A DNA stretch of 64,000 bases. It comes from an uncultured Brachyspira sp. (GTDB lineage Bacteria > Spirochaetota > Brachyspiria > Brachyspirales > Brachyspiraceae). This document shows positions 26,171 to 34,900 of the stretch, one piece after another (the first letter of the stretch is position 1; each line of letters starts with the position of its first letter). A program made the translations under genes and the position numbers. The notes below the pieces were generated by a model. That model made no database searches. It had not been told where the DNA came from and saw only the letters and a program-made list of their open reading frames with translations. The DNA is taken from contig NZ_CASEGO010000005.1 of NCBI RefSeq assembly GCF_949287625.1, positions 1 through 64,000 on the forward strand. The letters are read 5' to 3'.

Positions 26171-27043
26171 ATGAGAAACATAAATAGAATGAATGATTAT
26201 TTCGTGCGTTATCTTTTAGGCTCTGTGGGTAATGAAGATATACTCGAAAATATAGTTAATTGTGTACTTAGAGATTCAGGTTTTGAAGAAGTTTATAATT
26301 TAGAAATAATCAATCCTCATAATCTGCCTGAAAATATTAATCTTAAAGAGTCTGTTTTAGATGTTAAGGCAATTACTAAAGATAATAAAAAAATTATTAT
26401 AGAGATACAGCTTTCTGGAAATATAGATTTTGTAAAGAGAATATATTATTATATAGCAAAAAATATAGTAAGCGAACTTAATGAGAATGAATCTTATGAT
26501 ATTATTAGTCAGGTTATAAGCATTAATTTTGTAAATTTTAATATGGATTTTTATGATGAAGGTAAAGCTCATAGATGTTTTAAGTTTATAGATACTCAAA
26601 ATCATAATGTGTCATTGGATATTATTCAAATGCATATCATAGAAATACCAAGATTCATAAAAATATTATATAATTCAAATACAGATGATATTAAGAAAAA
26701 TAAAATATTATCTTGGATAGAGTTTTTTACTGTAAAAGATTTGGAAGAAGTAAAAGATAAATTGAAGGAGGTTAATAGTATTATGCCTAAAGTAATAGAT
26801 AAATATGAGAGATTTATATCAAGTAAAGAAGAGATGGAAGTTTATAATGCCAGAGATGCTTTTTTATACGGACAGACTATAATGCTTAAAAGAGAAAGAG
26901 AGGAAGGTATAAAAGAGGGTATAGAAAAAGGTATAGAAAAGGAAAAATATTCATTGGCTATCAATATGAAAAATAAAAATATGGATATTAATCTTATTAG
27001 CGAATTAACAGGCTTGAGTATAGAAGAAATAAAAAACTTGTGA
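26171..27043 (+). CDS. Rpn family PD-(D/E)XK recombination-promoting nuclease / putative transposase
   Basis: About 290 residues. The N-terminal MNDYFVRYLLGSVGNEDILENIVNCVL and the catalytic region LDVKAITKDNKKIIIEIQ (D...ExQ, the Rpn variant of PD-(D/E)XK) place it in the Rpn/PDDEXK_2 family, DNA nucleases linked to recombination and phage defence. The C-terminus has the family's GIKEGIEKGIEKEK repeat and a small helical tail. ATG 26171 fits the family start better than the upstream 26144. It interrupts a nucleoside transporter operon, and its last codons and stop lie in a hairpin repeat. AAGGAGGT at 26765 precedes an in-frame ATG at 26783. Confidence 0.85.
   Translation: MRNINRMNDYFVRYLLGSVGNEDILENIVNCVLRDSGFEEVYNLEIINPHNLPENINLKESVLDVKAITKDNKKIIIEIQLSGNIDFVKRIYYYIAKNIVSELNENESYDIISQVISINFVNFNMDFYDEGKAHRCFKFIDTQNHNVSLDIIQMHIIEIPRFIKILYNSNTDDIKKNKILSWIEFFTVKDLEEVKDKLKEVNSIMPKVIDKYERFISSKEEMEVYNARDAFLYGQTIMLKREREEGIKEGIEKGIEKEKYSLAINMKNKNMDINLISELTGLSIEEIKNL
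26783..27043 (+). CDS. Candidate internal in-frame product of the rpn gene (C-terminal small protein)
   Basis: A perfect Shine-Dalgarno, AAGGAGGT at 26765-26772, lies 10 nt before an in-frame ATG at 26783, better than the site for the full-length gene. The product would be 86 residues comprising the linker, the GIKEGIEKGIEK repeat and the C-terminal helical tail. Rpn genes elsewhere are reported to make such short C-terminal proteins that inhibit the long form. The sequence shows the signal; expression and function here are inferred. Confidence 0.45.
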   Translation: MPKVIDKYERFISSKEEMEVYNARDAFLYGQTIMLKREREEGIKEGIEKGIEKEKYSLAINMKNKNMDINLISELTGLSIEEIKNL

Positions 27044-27091
27044 ACATCTGGCAAGTTTACTTGACAGATGCTTAAAGTGAGCAAGTTTTTT
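27031..27091 (+). repeat. Nested-hairpin repeat (family 2), copy a
   Basis: Outer arms AAAAAACTTG (27031-27040) and CAAGTTTTTT (27082-27091) pair over 10 bp. The inner arms CATCTGGCAAGT and ACTTGACAGATG pair with one mismatch around TT. The 3' junction is CTTAAAGTGAG. The 5' arm overlaps the last codons and stop of the rpn gene. Confidence 0.75.
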
Positions 27092-27240
27092 ATAGATGAA
27101 AAAAGAAATAAAAAACTTGTGAAGTTTTTTATAGATGAAAAAAGAAATAAAAAACTTGTGAACATCCGGCAAGTTTACTTGACAGATGCTTAAAGTGAGC
27201 AAGTTTTTTATAGATGAAAAAAGAAATAAAAAATATATAA
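27083..27240 (+). repeat. Short direct repeats derived from the rpn 3' end
   Basis: A unit of about 40 bp, containing TTTTTTATAGATGAAAAAAG and the rpn terminal codons AATAAAAAACTTGTGA, occurs at about 27083, 27122 and 27201 (the last partial). Two units carry an inner hairpin and the middle one lacks it. This suggests slippage or unequal exchange at the end of the rpn gene. Confidence 0.7.
27149..27209 (+). repeat. Nested-hairpin repeat (family 2), copy b
   Basis: Outer arms AAAAAACTTG (27149-27158) and CAAGTTTTTT (27200-27209). The inner hairpin is as in copy a but with CATCCGG in the 5' arm. The junction CTTAAAGTGAG is conserved. Confidence 0.75.
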
Positions 27241-27347
27241 TAAAATGTATAGGACATATATTACACTAAAAAAGCGAGCCGAAGCCAGCTAGTGAGTTTA
27301 TTCGCTGTCTTTTTAAGGCGAAGGCGAGCATAACAATAATAAAATAA

Positions 27348-27405
27348 AAACTTGTGAGTTCCTGACATTCGTTAGAATGGCAGAAGTTTATTAACGAACA
27401 AGTTT
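27348..27405 (+). repeat. Nested-hairpin repeat (family 2), copy c
   Basis: Outer arms AAACTTGT (27348-27355) and ACAAGTTT (27398-27405). The inner hairpin has a different sequence, CTGACATTC/GAATGGCAG around GTTA. The 5' junction GAG and the 3' junction TTAACGA are kept. It lies 41 bp before the nucleoside permease gene. The stretch 27241-27347 between copies holds GC-richer repeat debris (AGCGAGCC, GGCGAAGGCGAGC) and no gene. Confidence 0.7.
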
Positions 27406-27445
27406 CATAAATATTAATAATGTATTGTTATAAAAGGAGTACTTA

Positions 27446-28558
27446 ATGGATTTCAAAAACAAATTGGCTAGTATTTTGGAGAAAGAAGGATTTATTAATA
27501 TATTTTCTTCTTTTCTTGCTATTATTATAGGCTTGCTTCTGGGACTTATAATACTTTTAGTAAGTAATGTTTATGATGCTTTTCCAGCTTTTATGACAAT
27601 ACTTTCAGGCGGTTTTTCTGGAGGAAGCAGAGGAATGGGGCAGGTTATATACACTGCTACGCCTTTAATACTTACAGGGCTTTCTGTAGGATTTGCTTTT
27701 AAAAATGGATTATTTAATATAGGAGCCCCAGGTCAATTTATTGTAGGTGCTTATGCTGCGGTACTTGTTGCTATTAAATGTACATTTATTCCTCCTGCTT
27801 TGCATTGGATTATTGCTTTGCTTGTTTCTTTTATAGCTGGAGGTCTTTGGGCTTATTTACCTGGTTTTTTGAAAGCTCATTTTAATGTTAATGAAGTTAT
27901 TTCAAGCATTATGATGAATTATATTGGTATGTATTTGGTTAATTACCTTGTTACACTTACAGTTTATGATATGCTTAAAAATCAGTCTCAGAATATTCCT
28001 CCTTCTGCTACTATGCCTACTATGGGGCTTAATGTGATATTTAAAGGTTCAAGTGCCAATGGAGGTTTTTTCATTGCTGTGATAGTAGTAATAATAGTAT
28101 ATATAATACTTTCAAAAACTACATTCGGTTTTGAGCTTAAAGCATGCGGATTTAATAAAGATGCCAGCAAATATGCTGGTATTAACGAAAAAAGAAATAT
28201 AATTCTTTCTATGGTTATAGCTGGTGCTTTGGCAGGACTAGGAGGCGGACTTTTATATCTTTCTGGTGTAGGTAAGCATATAGAGGTTGTTGATGTACTT
28301 GCTGAAGAAGGATTTATGGGTATACCTATTGCTTTGCTTGGACTTTCTCACCCTATAGGTATATTAATAGCGGGGCTTTTTATTGCTCATATTACTGTGG
28401 GAGGATTTTATATGCAGATATATAATTTTACCCCAGAGATTATAGAGATGATTATTGCTTCTATTATATATTTTAGTGCTTTTGCTTTGCTTTTTAAATC
28501 CATTGTTGGGTTTATATCTAAAAAGCTAAATAAAAAAGAGAAAAATGCTAATGAGTAA
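27446..28558 (+). CDS. Nucleoside ABC transporter permease (YufP type)
   Basis: A 370-residue BPD_transp_2-type permease with about nine hydrophobic helices. Family features are GLSVGFAFKNGLFNIGAPGQFIVGA, HFNVNEVISSIMMNYI and a cytoplasmic coupling segment ACGFNKDASKYAGINEKRNIILSMVIAGALAGLGG. AAGGAG precedes the start. It continues the deoC-BMP-ATPase operon after the rpn insertion and is followed by a second permease whose gene begins after its 3' end. Confidence 0.92.
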   Translation: MDFKNKLASILEKEGFINIFSSFLAIIIGLLLGLIILLVSNVYDAFPAFMTILSGGFSGGSRGMGQVIYTATPLILTGLSVGFAFKNGLFNIGAPGQFIVGAYAAVLVAIKCTFIPPALHWIIALLVSFIAGGLWAYLPGFLKAHFNVNEVISSIMMNYIGMYLVNYLVTLTVYDMLKNQSQNIPPSATMPTMGLNVIFKGSSANGGFFIAVIVVIIVYIILSKTTFGFELKACGFNKDASKYAGINEKRNIILSMVIAGALAGLGGGLLYLSGVGKHIEVVDVLAEEGFMGIPIALLGLSHPIGILIAGLFIAHITVGGFYMQIYNFTPEIIEMIIASIIYFSAFALLFKSIVGFISKKLNKKEKNANE

Positions 28559-28595
28559 ATATTTAAAGCTGCTTTATATAAAAAGGAGATTTTCA

Positions 28596-29549
28596 ATGGA
28601 TACAATTTATTTTTTAGTTCAGCAGACAATGTTTTTTTCTATTCCGCTTTTACTTGTAGCTTTGGGGGGAATGTTTTCTGAGAGAAGCGGTGTTGTTAAT
28701 ATTGCTCTTGAAGGTATAATGATAATAGGAGCTTTTGCGGGTATATTTTTTATAAGCAGATTAGGTGCAAACTTCCCGCCTACTGTTACATTATTTATTG
28801 CTATGATTATATCTGCTTTAGCTGGTGTAATATTTTCTCTTCTTCATGCATATGCTGCTATTAGTATGAGTGCCGACCAAGTTATAAGCGGTACTGCTTT
28901 AAATATATTTGCTCCTGCTTTTGCTATATATGTAACAAGAGCTATTCAAACAGTTCAGCAAATAAGTTTTGTTAATAATTTTAGAATAGAGTCTGTACCT
29001 ATACTTGGAAGCATTCCTATAATAGGCGGATTATTTTTTAAAAATACATACATAACAACTTATATAGGTTTTATAATATTGGCATTATCTTGGTTTTTGC
29101 TTTATAAAACAAGATTTGGTCTTAGACTAAGAAGCTGCGGAGAGCATCCTCAGGCAGCGGATTCTGTGGGTATTAATGTCTATAAAATGCGTTATATAGG
29201 TGTTGCTATATCAGGAGCTTTAGGCGGTTTAGGAGGATTAGTATTCGTTATACCTACTTCTACCAACTTTAATGCCACTGTAGCAGGATATGGTTTCTTG
29301 GCTTTGGCAGTATTAATATTCGGACAATGGAAACCTATGAAGATATTATATGCGGCATTTTTCTTTGGACTTATGAAAACTTTGGCTTCTGCTTACTCTG
29401 GAATACCTATACTTGCAAATCTTCCTATATCGAATAATATATATAAAATGATACCTTATATAACAACTATAATAGTGCTTGCATTTACTTCTAAAAATTC
29501 ACAGGCACCAAAAGCATCAGGAGTTCCTTACGATAAAGGGGCTAGGTAA
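28596..29549 (+). CDS. Nucleoside ABC transporter permease (YufQ type)
   Basis: About 317 residues. Motifs of the second permease class are MFSERSGVVNIALEGIMIIGAF, MSADQVISGTALNIFAP and the coupling region SCGEHPQAADSVGINVYKMRYIGVAISGALGGLGG. An AAGGAGAT Shine-Dalgarno sits 7 nt before ATG 28596, so an upstream ATG at 28545 overlapping the previous gene is unlikely to be used. It is the last gene of the operon and is followed by a terminator. Confidence 0.92.
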   Translation: MDTIYFLVQQTMFFSIPLLLVALGGMFSERSGVVNIALEGIMIIGAFAGIFFISRLGANFPPTVTLFIAMIISALAGVIFSLLHAYAAISMSADQVISGTALNIFAPAFAIYVTRAIQTVQQISFVNNFRIESVPILGSIPIIGGLFFKNTYITTYIGFIILALSWFLLYKTRFGLRLRSCGEHPQAADSVGINVYKMRYIGVAISGALGGLGGLVFVIPTSTNFNATVAGYGFLALAVLIFGQWKPMKILYAAFFFGLMKTLASAYSGIPILANLPISNNIYKMIPYITTIIVLAFTSKNSQAPKASGVPYDKGAR

Positions 29550-29577
29550 GAATGTTTAATAATGTATAAATATTTAA

Positions 29578-29603
29578 TAAAAAGCTGGGAATCCCAGCTT
29601 TTT
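29578..29603 (+). terminator. Rho-independent terminator of the nucleoside operon
   Basis: AAAAGCTGGGA/TCCCAGCTTTTT forms a perfect short-loop hairpin, with the T-run in the 3' arm, 30 bp after the last permease gene. Confidence 0.88.
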
Positions 29604-29642
29604 ATTAATAGCAATAAATGCTTTTTATAATATACTTGCTTT

Positions 29643-29688
29643 AAAACTACTTATATTTTTTACTTAAAATATAAGTAGTTTTATTTTT
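29643..29688. terminator. Second strong hairpin between convergent genes
   Basis: A perfect 17-bp stem (29643-29659 with 29666-29682, loop TTACTT) is followed by ATTTTTT on the plus strand. It lies between the nucleoside operon and the convergent DUF5675 gene and may act for either. A further long AT-rich hairpin built on CTTTATAAAAAACA/TTGTTTTTTATAAAG adjoins the DUF5675 stop. Confidence 0.7.
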
Positions 29689-29757
29689 TACTAATTTTAA
29701 AATAACTTACTCTTTATAAAAAACAATATAAATATTTATTTGTTTTTTATAAAGTTA

Positions 29758-30252
29758 TTATTTTATTTCATTTATAGCCATAACAAAATTTTCTGCTCCA
29801 TATTTATTTATTATATTATAAAATTCTGTTACTGCCTTAATACTCTGTTCTATTCTTCCATTATCATTATTGACAGCCCCGAGAAGTATGCACCCTAAAG
29901 TATCTTGAGGATAATTTCCTACATGTATTAATATTCTTCTATCTCTAAAAGAAGGAAGTACATCATCGCATGTGATAAGAAGTGCTTTATTATTATATTC
30001 TTTTGGTACAACATTTTTAAGCGATGTAACAGTCCATTCTAATTTATAATTTCTAGCAATAATTCTTTTATCTTTTTCTTTTTCATCGGTAGAAGGACCT
30101 ATATTTTCTAAAGTAAAACAGTTGAAAATATTATTGCATTTTTCATCTAATATATACAAAATTCCAACGGTAGAGCCTTCAGGTTTTTTATCGGACTTAG
30201 GTTTAGAAACATTTTGATATTCTTTTTCTCTCTGAATAATAATTTTAAACAT
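29758..30252 (-). CDS. DUF5675 family protein
   Basis: About 164 residues. The family pattern is visible: a TLEN substitute for the TLED motif, IARNYKLEW, the central DRRILIHVGNYPQDTLGCILLGAV and a C-terminal helix. DUF5675 proteins occur in phages and effector loci, with a fold related to small hydrolases or amidases; activity is not established. GAGGTG lies 8 nt upstream of ATG 30252, favoured over an ATG at 30267 that overlaps this ribosome site. No phage genes surround it. Confidence 0.75.
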   Translation of the reverse strand: MFKIIIQREKEYQNVSKPKSDKKPEGSTVGILYILDEKCNNIFNCFTLENIGPSTDEKEKDKRIIARNYKLEWTVTSLKNVVPKEYNNKALLITCDDVLPSFRDRRILIHVGNYPQDTLGCILLGAVNNDNGRIEQSIKAVTEFYNIINKYGAENFVMAINEIK

Positions 30253-30431
30253 AAATATACACCTCATAATTATTTTATAGTAATAATTTTTTAATAATCT
30301 TTTTTATTATTCGGAAGCAGAAAAATATAATATAATATTTTTTTGAATTGTCAGTTGGTATTTTGTATTTATTTTCTACTTTTTGTTCTCTAGTAATTAT
30401 TATAGATGTAAAAATACAAAACTATATAATA

Positions 30432-31262
30432 TTATTTCAAAGGCATATTATCTAATAATCTAGTAGATCCGCAGTAGCAGGATATTAATATAATAGAGTT
30501 TTTTGAGGCAGTTTCTACACTAGTTAAAGTATCTTTATCAACAATATCAATATGTTCTAATTTTAACATTTTATGAGAGCGGAGATTATTTTTTATTATA
30601 TCCATTAAGTAAGATGATTTTGTACTTGCTTTTTTAAACTCTTCTCTTGCTTCTTTTAATAATTTGTATATTACTGATGCTTCTTCTTTTTCTCTTTCAC
30701 TTAATAGACTATTTAAACTGCTTAAAGCGAGCATGTTTTCATCTCTTACTATAGGTATAGTTTTTACTGATATATTATATCCGAAATCTTTTATCATCTT
30801 TTTTATTAAAAATATTTTTTGATAATCATGCTCCATAAAATAAACATGTGTAGGGGAGAATATATTAAAAAGTTTAGCCGTTATTGTAACAGCCCCTTTA
30901 TAATATAGCGGTCTTTTTATTGAAGCTATATTATCCATATTTATATATGTGCTATAATTATCAGGTATCATTTCTTCTACTGATGGTAAAAATAGTGCAT
31001 CAATTTCTAATTCTTCTAAAATTTGTTTATCTTTATTTACATCTTCTGGATATTTTTCTATATCTTCTACTTTTGTAAACTGAAGCGGATTAATAAATAT
31101 ACTTACTATTACTGCATCACATTCTTTTTTTGCTTTTTTTATTAATGAAACATGACCTTCATGCAAAGCTCCCATAGTGGGTATTAAAGCAATAGAAGAG
31201 TTTTTATTTTCATTAATAAATTTATAAGAACTTTTTATACTTTTTAAGATATTTAAAGACAT
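30432..31262 (-). CDS. panC: Pantothenate synthetase, with altered active-site motifs
   Basis: Condenses pantoate and beta-alanine using ATP. At 276 residues it is the normal length, with PTMGALHEGHVSLIKKA (nucleotide-binding HxGH), SIFINPLQF and EKYPEDVNKD all typical. Several residues usually invariant are changed: GEKDxQQ reads MEHDYQK (Lys to His), HFRGV reads YYKGA, and LSSRN reads LSSLN (Arg to Leu). The family assignment is safe; full activity is uncertain. panB and panD are not present. The upstream zinc-ribbon gene ends 4 bp before it. Confidence 0.85.
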   Translation of the reverse strand: MSLNILKSIKSSYKFINENKNSSIALIPTMGALHEGHVSLIKKAKKECDAVIVSIFINPLQFTKVEDIEKYPEDVNKDKQILEELEIDALFLPSVEEMIPDNYSTYINMDNIASIKRPLYYKGAVTITAKLFNIFSPTHVYFMEHDYQKIFLIKKMIKDFGYNISVKTIPIVRDENMLALSSLNSLLSEREKEEASVIYKLLKEAREEFKKASTKSSYLMDIIKNNLRSHKMLKLEHIDIVDKDTLTSVETASKNSIILISCYCGSTRLLDNMPLK

Positions 31263-31266
31263 AAGT

Positions 31267-31728
31267 CTAATCCATTTTTTTTATTATTTTATCCTGATTA
31301 GTAGCAGGTTCATAAAAATATAATGCTAGTATCGTTTGAATAGGAAACATTATAACAGCTTCAATAAACATACTAAAACGTCTGATAGTAAATATGATAT
31401 CTTTTTTTAATACAAATACATTTAATATATAAAGTATTTTAGTAACAGCAAATACTAAAAATAATAGTATTATTATAAAATATGGTAATGTATTTGGTGC
31501 TGGAAGTATAGTAATATATTTAGGTATTTCATTGTTATTGGCATTAACAACAAAGAGATATATTCCAAAAAGATATACAAAAGTAAAAAATATGTCTAAT
31601 GCAATAGTAACTATTGTTGCATTTTTATATGATATTTCAGGATAAAGTAAAGTTCCGCATGAACGGCATTGTTTGGCATATTTATCATTCACAGTTTTAC
31701 AAGATTTGCATTTAATAGTCTTAGCCAT
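31267..31728 (-). CDS. Zinc-ribbon membrane protein of unknown function
   Basis: About 153 residues. An N-terminal zinc ribbon (CKSC...CRSC, 12 residues apart) is followed by three to four hydrophobic helices (TIVTIALDIFFTFVYLFGIYLF, YFIIILLFLVFAVTKILYIL, EAVIMFPIQTILALYF). The start is taken as ATG 31728, preceded by AAGGAG at a slightly long spacing; an in-frame ATG 31749 contains that site. It is transcribed with panC, but no functional link is apparent. Confidence 0.65.
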   Translation of the reverse strand: MAKTIKCKSCKTVNDKYAKQCRSCGTLLYPEISYKNATIVTIALDIFFTFVYLFGIYLFVVNANNNEIPKYITILPAPNTLPYFIIILLFLVFAVTKILYILNVFVLKKDIIFTIRRFSMFIEAVIMFPIQTILALYFYEPATNQDKIIKKMD

Positions 31729-31856
31729 AATTTTATTGAGCTCCTTCATTTAATCAGCTTCAGTGTATTAAATTTTTATTAATAATAATATTTATAAATA
31801 GCAAAATTGTCAACTATTATAAATAAATAATCATTAAACTTTATATAAAAAATATA

Positions 31857-31888
31857 ATCCCTGACATTTATCAAAAATATCAGGGATT
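31857..31888 (-). terminator. Terminator of the RND efflux operon
   Basis: AATCCCTGA (31857-31865) pairs with TCAGGGATT (31880-31888). On the minus strand it is followed by ATATTTTTT, 27 bp after the RND stop codon. Confidence 0.75.
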
Positions 31889-31914
31889 TTATTAATGCAT
31901 TATAGTAATTTAGA

Positions 31915-34900
31915 TTAATTTGCAGTTGTTGTTATAGTAGTAGTAATCTCCTCTGAAGGACTGTCTTTAGGAAGTTTGATTAATCTTAAGTCAAACATAG
32001 TTAGGAACATACATGGAAGTAATACTAATGTTAATAATGTGGCAAAAAGCAAACCATAAGCCAAAGCCATACATATAGGAATAATTATATCCGCTCTTCC
32101 TCCTATACCATAAGCAGTAGGCAAAAGTCCCACAACAGTAGTAACCGTAGTTAAAAATACAGGACGTAAACGCTGCTTACATCCGTCCACTATAGCTTGG
32201 GTTACACCTTTTTTAGGATCACCTTTAACTCCCATTTCTATTATGTTGTTGATTACATCTACCAATATAATACCATTATTTACTACTACACCAGCCAAAC
32301 CGATTATTCCTACAACACCCATAAATGATAAAGGCATTCTATGTAAAGCAAATCCTAAAAATACTCCTATCATACCAAAAGGAATAATAGTAAGTATCAT
32401 TATAGGCTGTATAAATCTATTTAACTGTAATAAAAGCACTACATATACGAATATTAATGCCATAGCAAAACTGAATATCAATTGTCCCAAAGCCTCCATA
32501 GTTTCCTCAGCCTCACCGCCGAAGTATAATCTCAAGCCTTTGTATTTAGTACCGAAGTCTTTGAAATGTTCAGATACTGTAAGCATTACATTTCTGGAAG
32601 TATTTTGTCCTGGTACTAAATCGGCAGTTACGCTTATGCTTCTTTGTCCGTTATAATGCCTTAAAGCGGAAAGCCCGTTTGTTAATTCCAAGTCGGCTAT
32701 ATTATGCAAATATATAAGCCTTCTGGAAGAGTTTGGAATAAGAAGATTAGTTAAATATTGAGAATCATAAGTATATTTTTCATCAAATTGTACTCTAAAG
32801 TCCAGTCTGTTTTCAAGCTCCTGTATGTAAGTAGCCTCCGTTCCATAGTATGCAGTTCTAGCCTCATAACCTACAGTTTCAACGTCTATACCAAGTTCCG
32901 CTATCTTATCATAATCAAGCATTATTCTAAGCTCATCCTTACCAGGTTTATCATCGTCATCTATATTGATAACTCCGGGTACAGTTGCTAAAAACGTTTT
33001 TATTTCTTCAACCGCCTGCCTTGCTAAATCAGTATCGTTGCCTATAACCTTAATGTCAACTGGATCACCTGGGTCAACAGTACCTTTAGTGTTCATAGTA
33101 AATACAGGAACAGTATCTCTTATATCAGTTTTATCCATCTCCTGATTTATCAAATTTACAAGTTCGTCAGCTGTTCTATCTCTTTCAGCTGCAGGCACTA
33201 AATAAACCATTATACCAGCCAAATTACCTTTCTCTTCAGATACCATTTCCTGATCTACCTGAGAACCTACAAGAGTATACAACGCTATCAGCTCTTCTGG
33301 CTTAACAACGCTTGCAACAACGTCTTCTATTCTAGCTATCTGCTCGGTAGTATATTCTTTTGTACTTCCTATTTCAGTTTCTATATTGATAACTATAGTG
33401 TCTGCACTGGTATCGTATATAAGAACGAAGTTTTTAAAACTGTTCTGAGCCAAGAAGAAAGAACCTATGAGCATAAGTATAAAAAACAATATTACAATAT
33501 ATCTTACTTTCAAACATTTTTCCAAGAAAAATCCATAAGGCACTTTCATCTTGTCGAATAATTTATCCTTATCGAAGTCAAGAGGATTTTTCCACTTGCT
33601 TTTCTTCTTAGGCTTATAATTTTTATATTTATCCTCTTTATCCTGCAATTGATTTGGAAGAATAAGTATAGCCTGAAACAAACTCACAATTAACGTAAAT
33701 ATTACTATTTTAGGAAATAAGTTAATGATTTTTCCCATCATTCCGCTTATAGTAAGAAGAGGAAAGAAAGCAGCAACTGTGGTTAAAGTAGAAGCCACCA
33801 TCGGCATTACTACATCGCTTACGGCAAGTCTCGTAGCTTCAAGCCCTTTATATCCAGCCTGTTTGAAGTTGAATATATTTTCAGATACAACTATAGAGTT
33901 ATCTACTATCATGCCAAGTACGGTGATTACTGCTGCAAGAGACATAGTGTTGAAAGTGATGTTTGTTGCTTTCATAAATATGAAACATGCAAACATGGTA
34001 AATATCATACCTAAACTTGTAAACATAGCAGATTTGAAATCCAAAAATATTATCAAACAGATAAATATTATTAAAAATCCTTGTATGAGGTTGGAAGACA
34101 CTATTGCTATAAGAGAGTTAATGGTTCTTGAATTGTCTCCCATAACAGATACCTGAACATTTTCTGGTATAATAGCTGCGTTTTCTTCCAAGTATTTATT
34201 AACTTCGGCTATAGTTTTTATAATATCTGCATTCTCATTTTTTACTATATCCAAAGAGTATCCCGGAGCCTTATTTACTCTCATATGTGTGGTTTTTTCC
34301 TCAAATCCTTCATTTACTCTGCCTATATCTTTAACAAGCACTCTCTGTCCATTGAAAGTAGATCTTATTACTGTACTTTCAGCTTCCATAGGATTTTGGA
34401 ATTCTCCATAAGTTACAACTGACTTTTCCCTATTTTCTTCTTCCATATCTCCTCCAGTAGCTCTTACATTTCTAACTGCAAGAGCATTAACTACATCGGA
34501 TAAAGCTATGTAATTGCTCTGCATCTTTAGAGGATCCACATATATTTGTATTTCAGGATCTGTTCTTCCCTCTACTCTCACTTCTGCAACACCAGGAAGT
34601 CTTATGATATCGTCTTCAAGTCTTTGGCTTATGTCAAATAATTCTCTTTCATTTCCTTCCATACCCTCTTTAAAATGCACTCCTAAAGTATATATGGACA
34701 TTTTATTAGGGTTCAAGTCATAAGTTGTAACCTCTTCAACATCTGTAGACAAATCGGGAACGTTTTGCATCTCTCTAAATATTTCGTCTTTTACAGGCTG
34801 CCTATTAGGTAAAGATTGATCTAACTCTACCAATATAATACCTAAGTTTTCAATAATCGTAGTTTCATACTTATCTATACCTGATATTCCCTGCAGCTGT

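Noticed and set aside
27031..27240. Possible CRISPR array
   Set aside because: Repeats are unequal, contain no regular unique spacers, and are palindromic nested hairpins derived from the rpn 3' end.
29758..30252. DUF5675 gene as a sign of a prophage
   Set aside because: No other phage-type gene, integrase or attachment site lies nearby; the neighbours are housekeeping genes.
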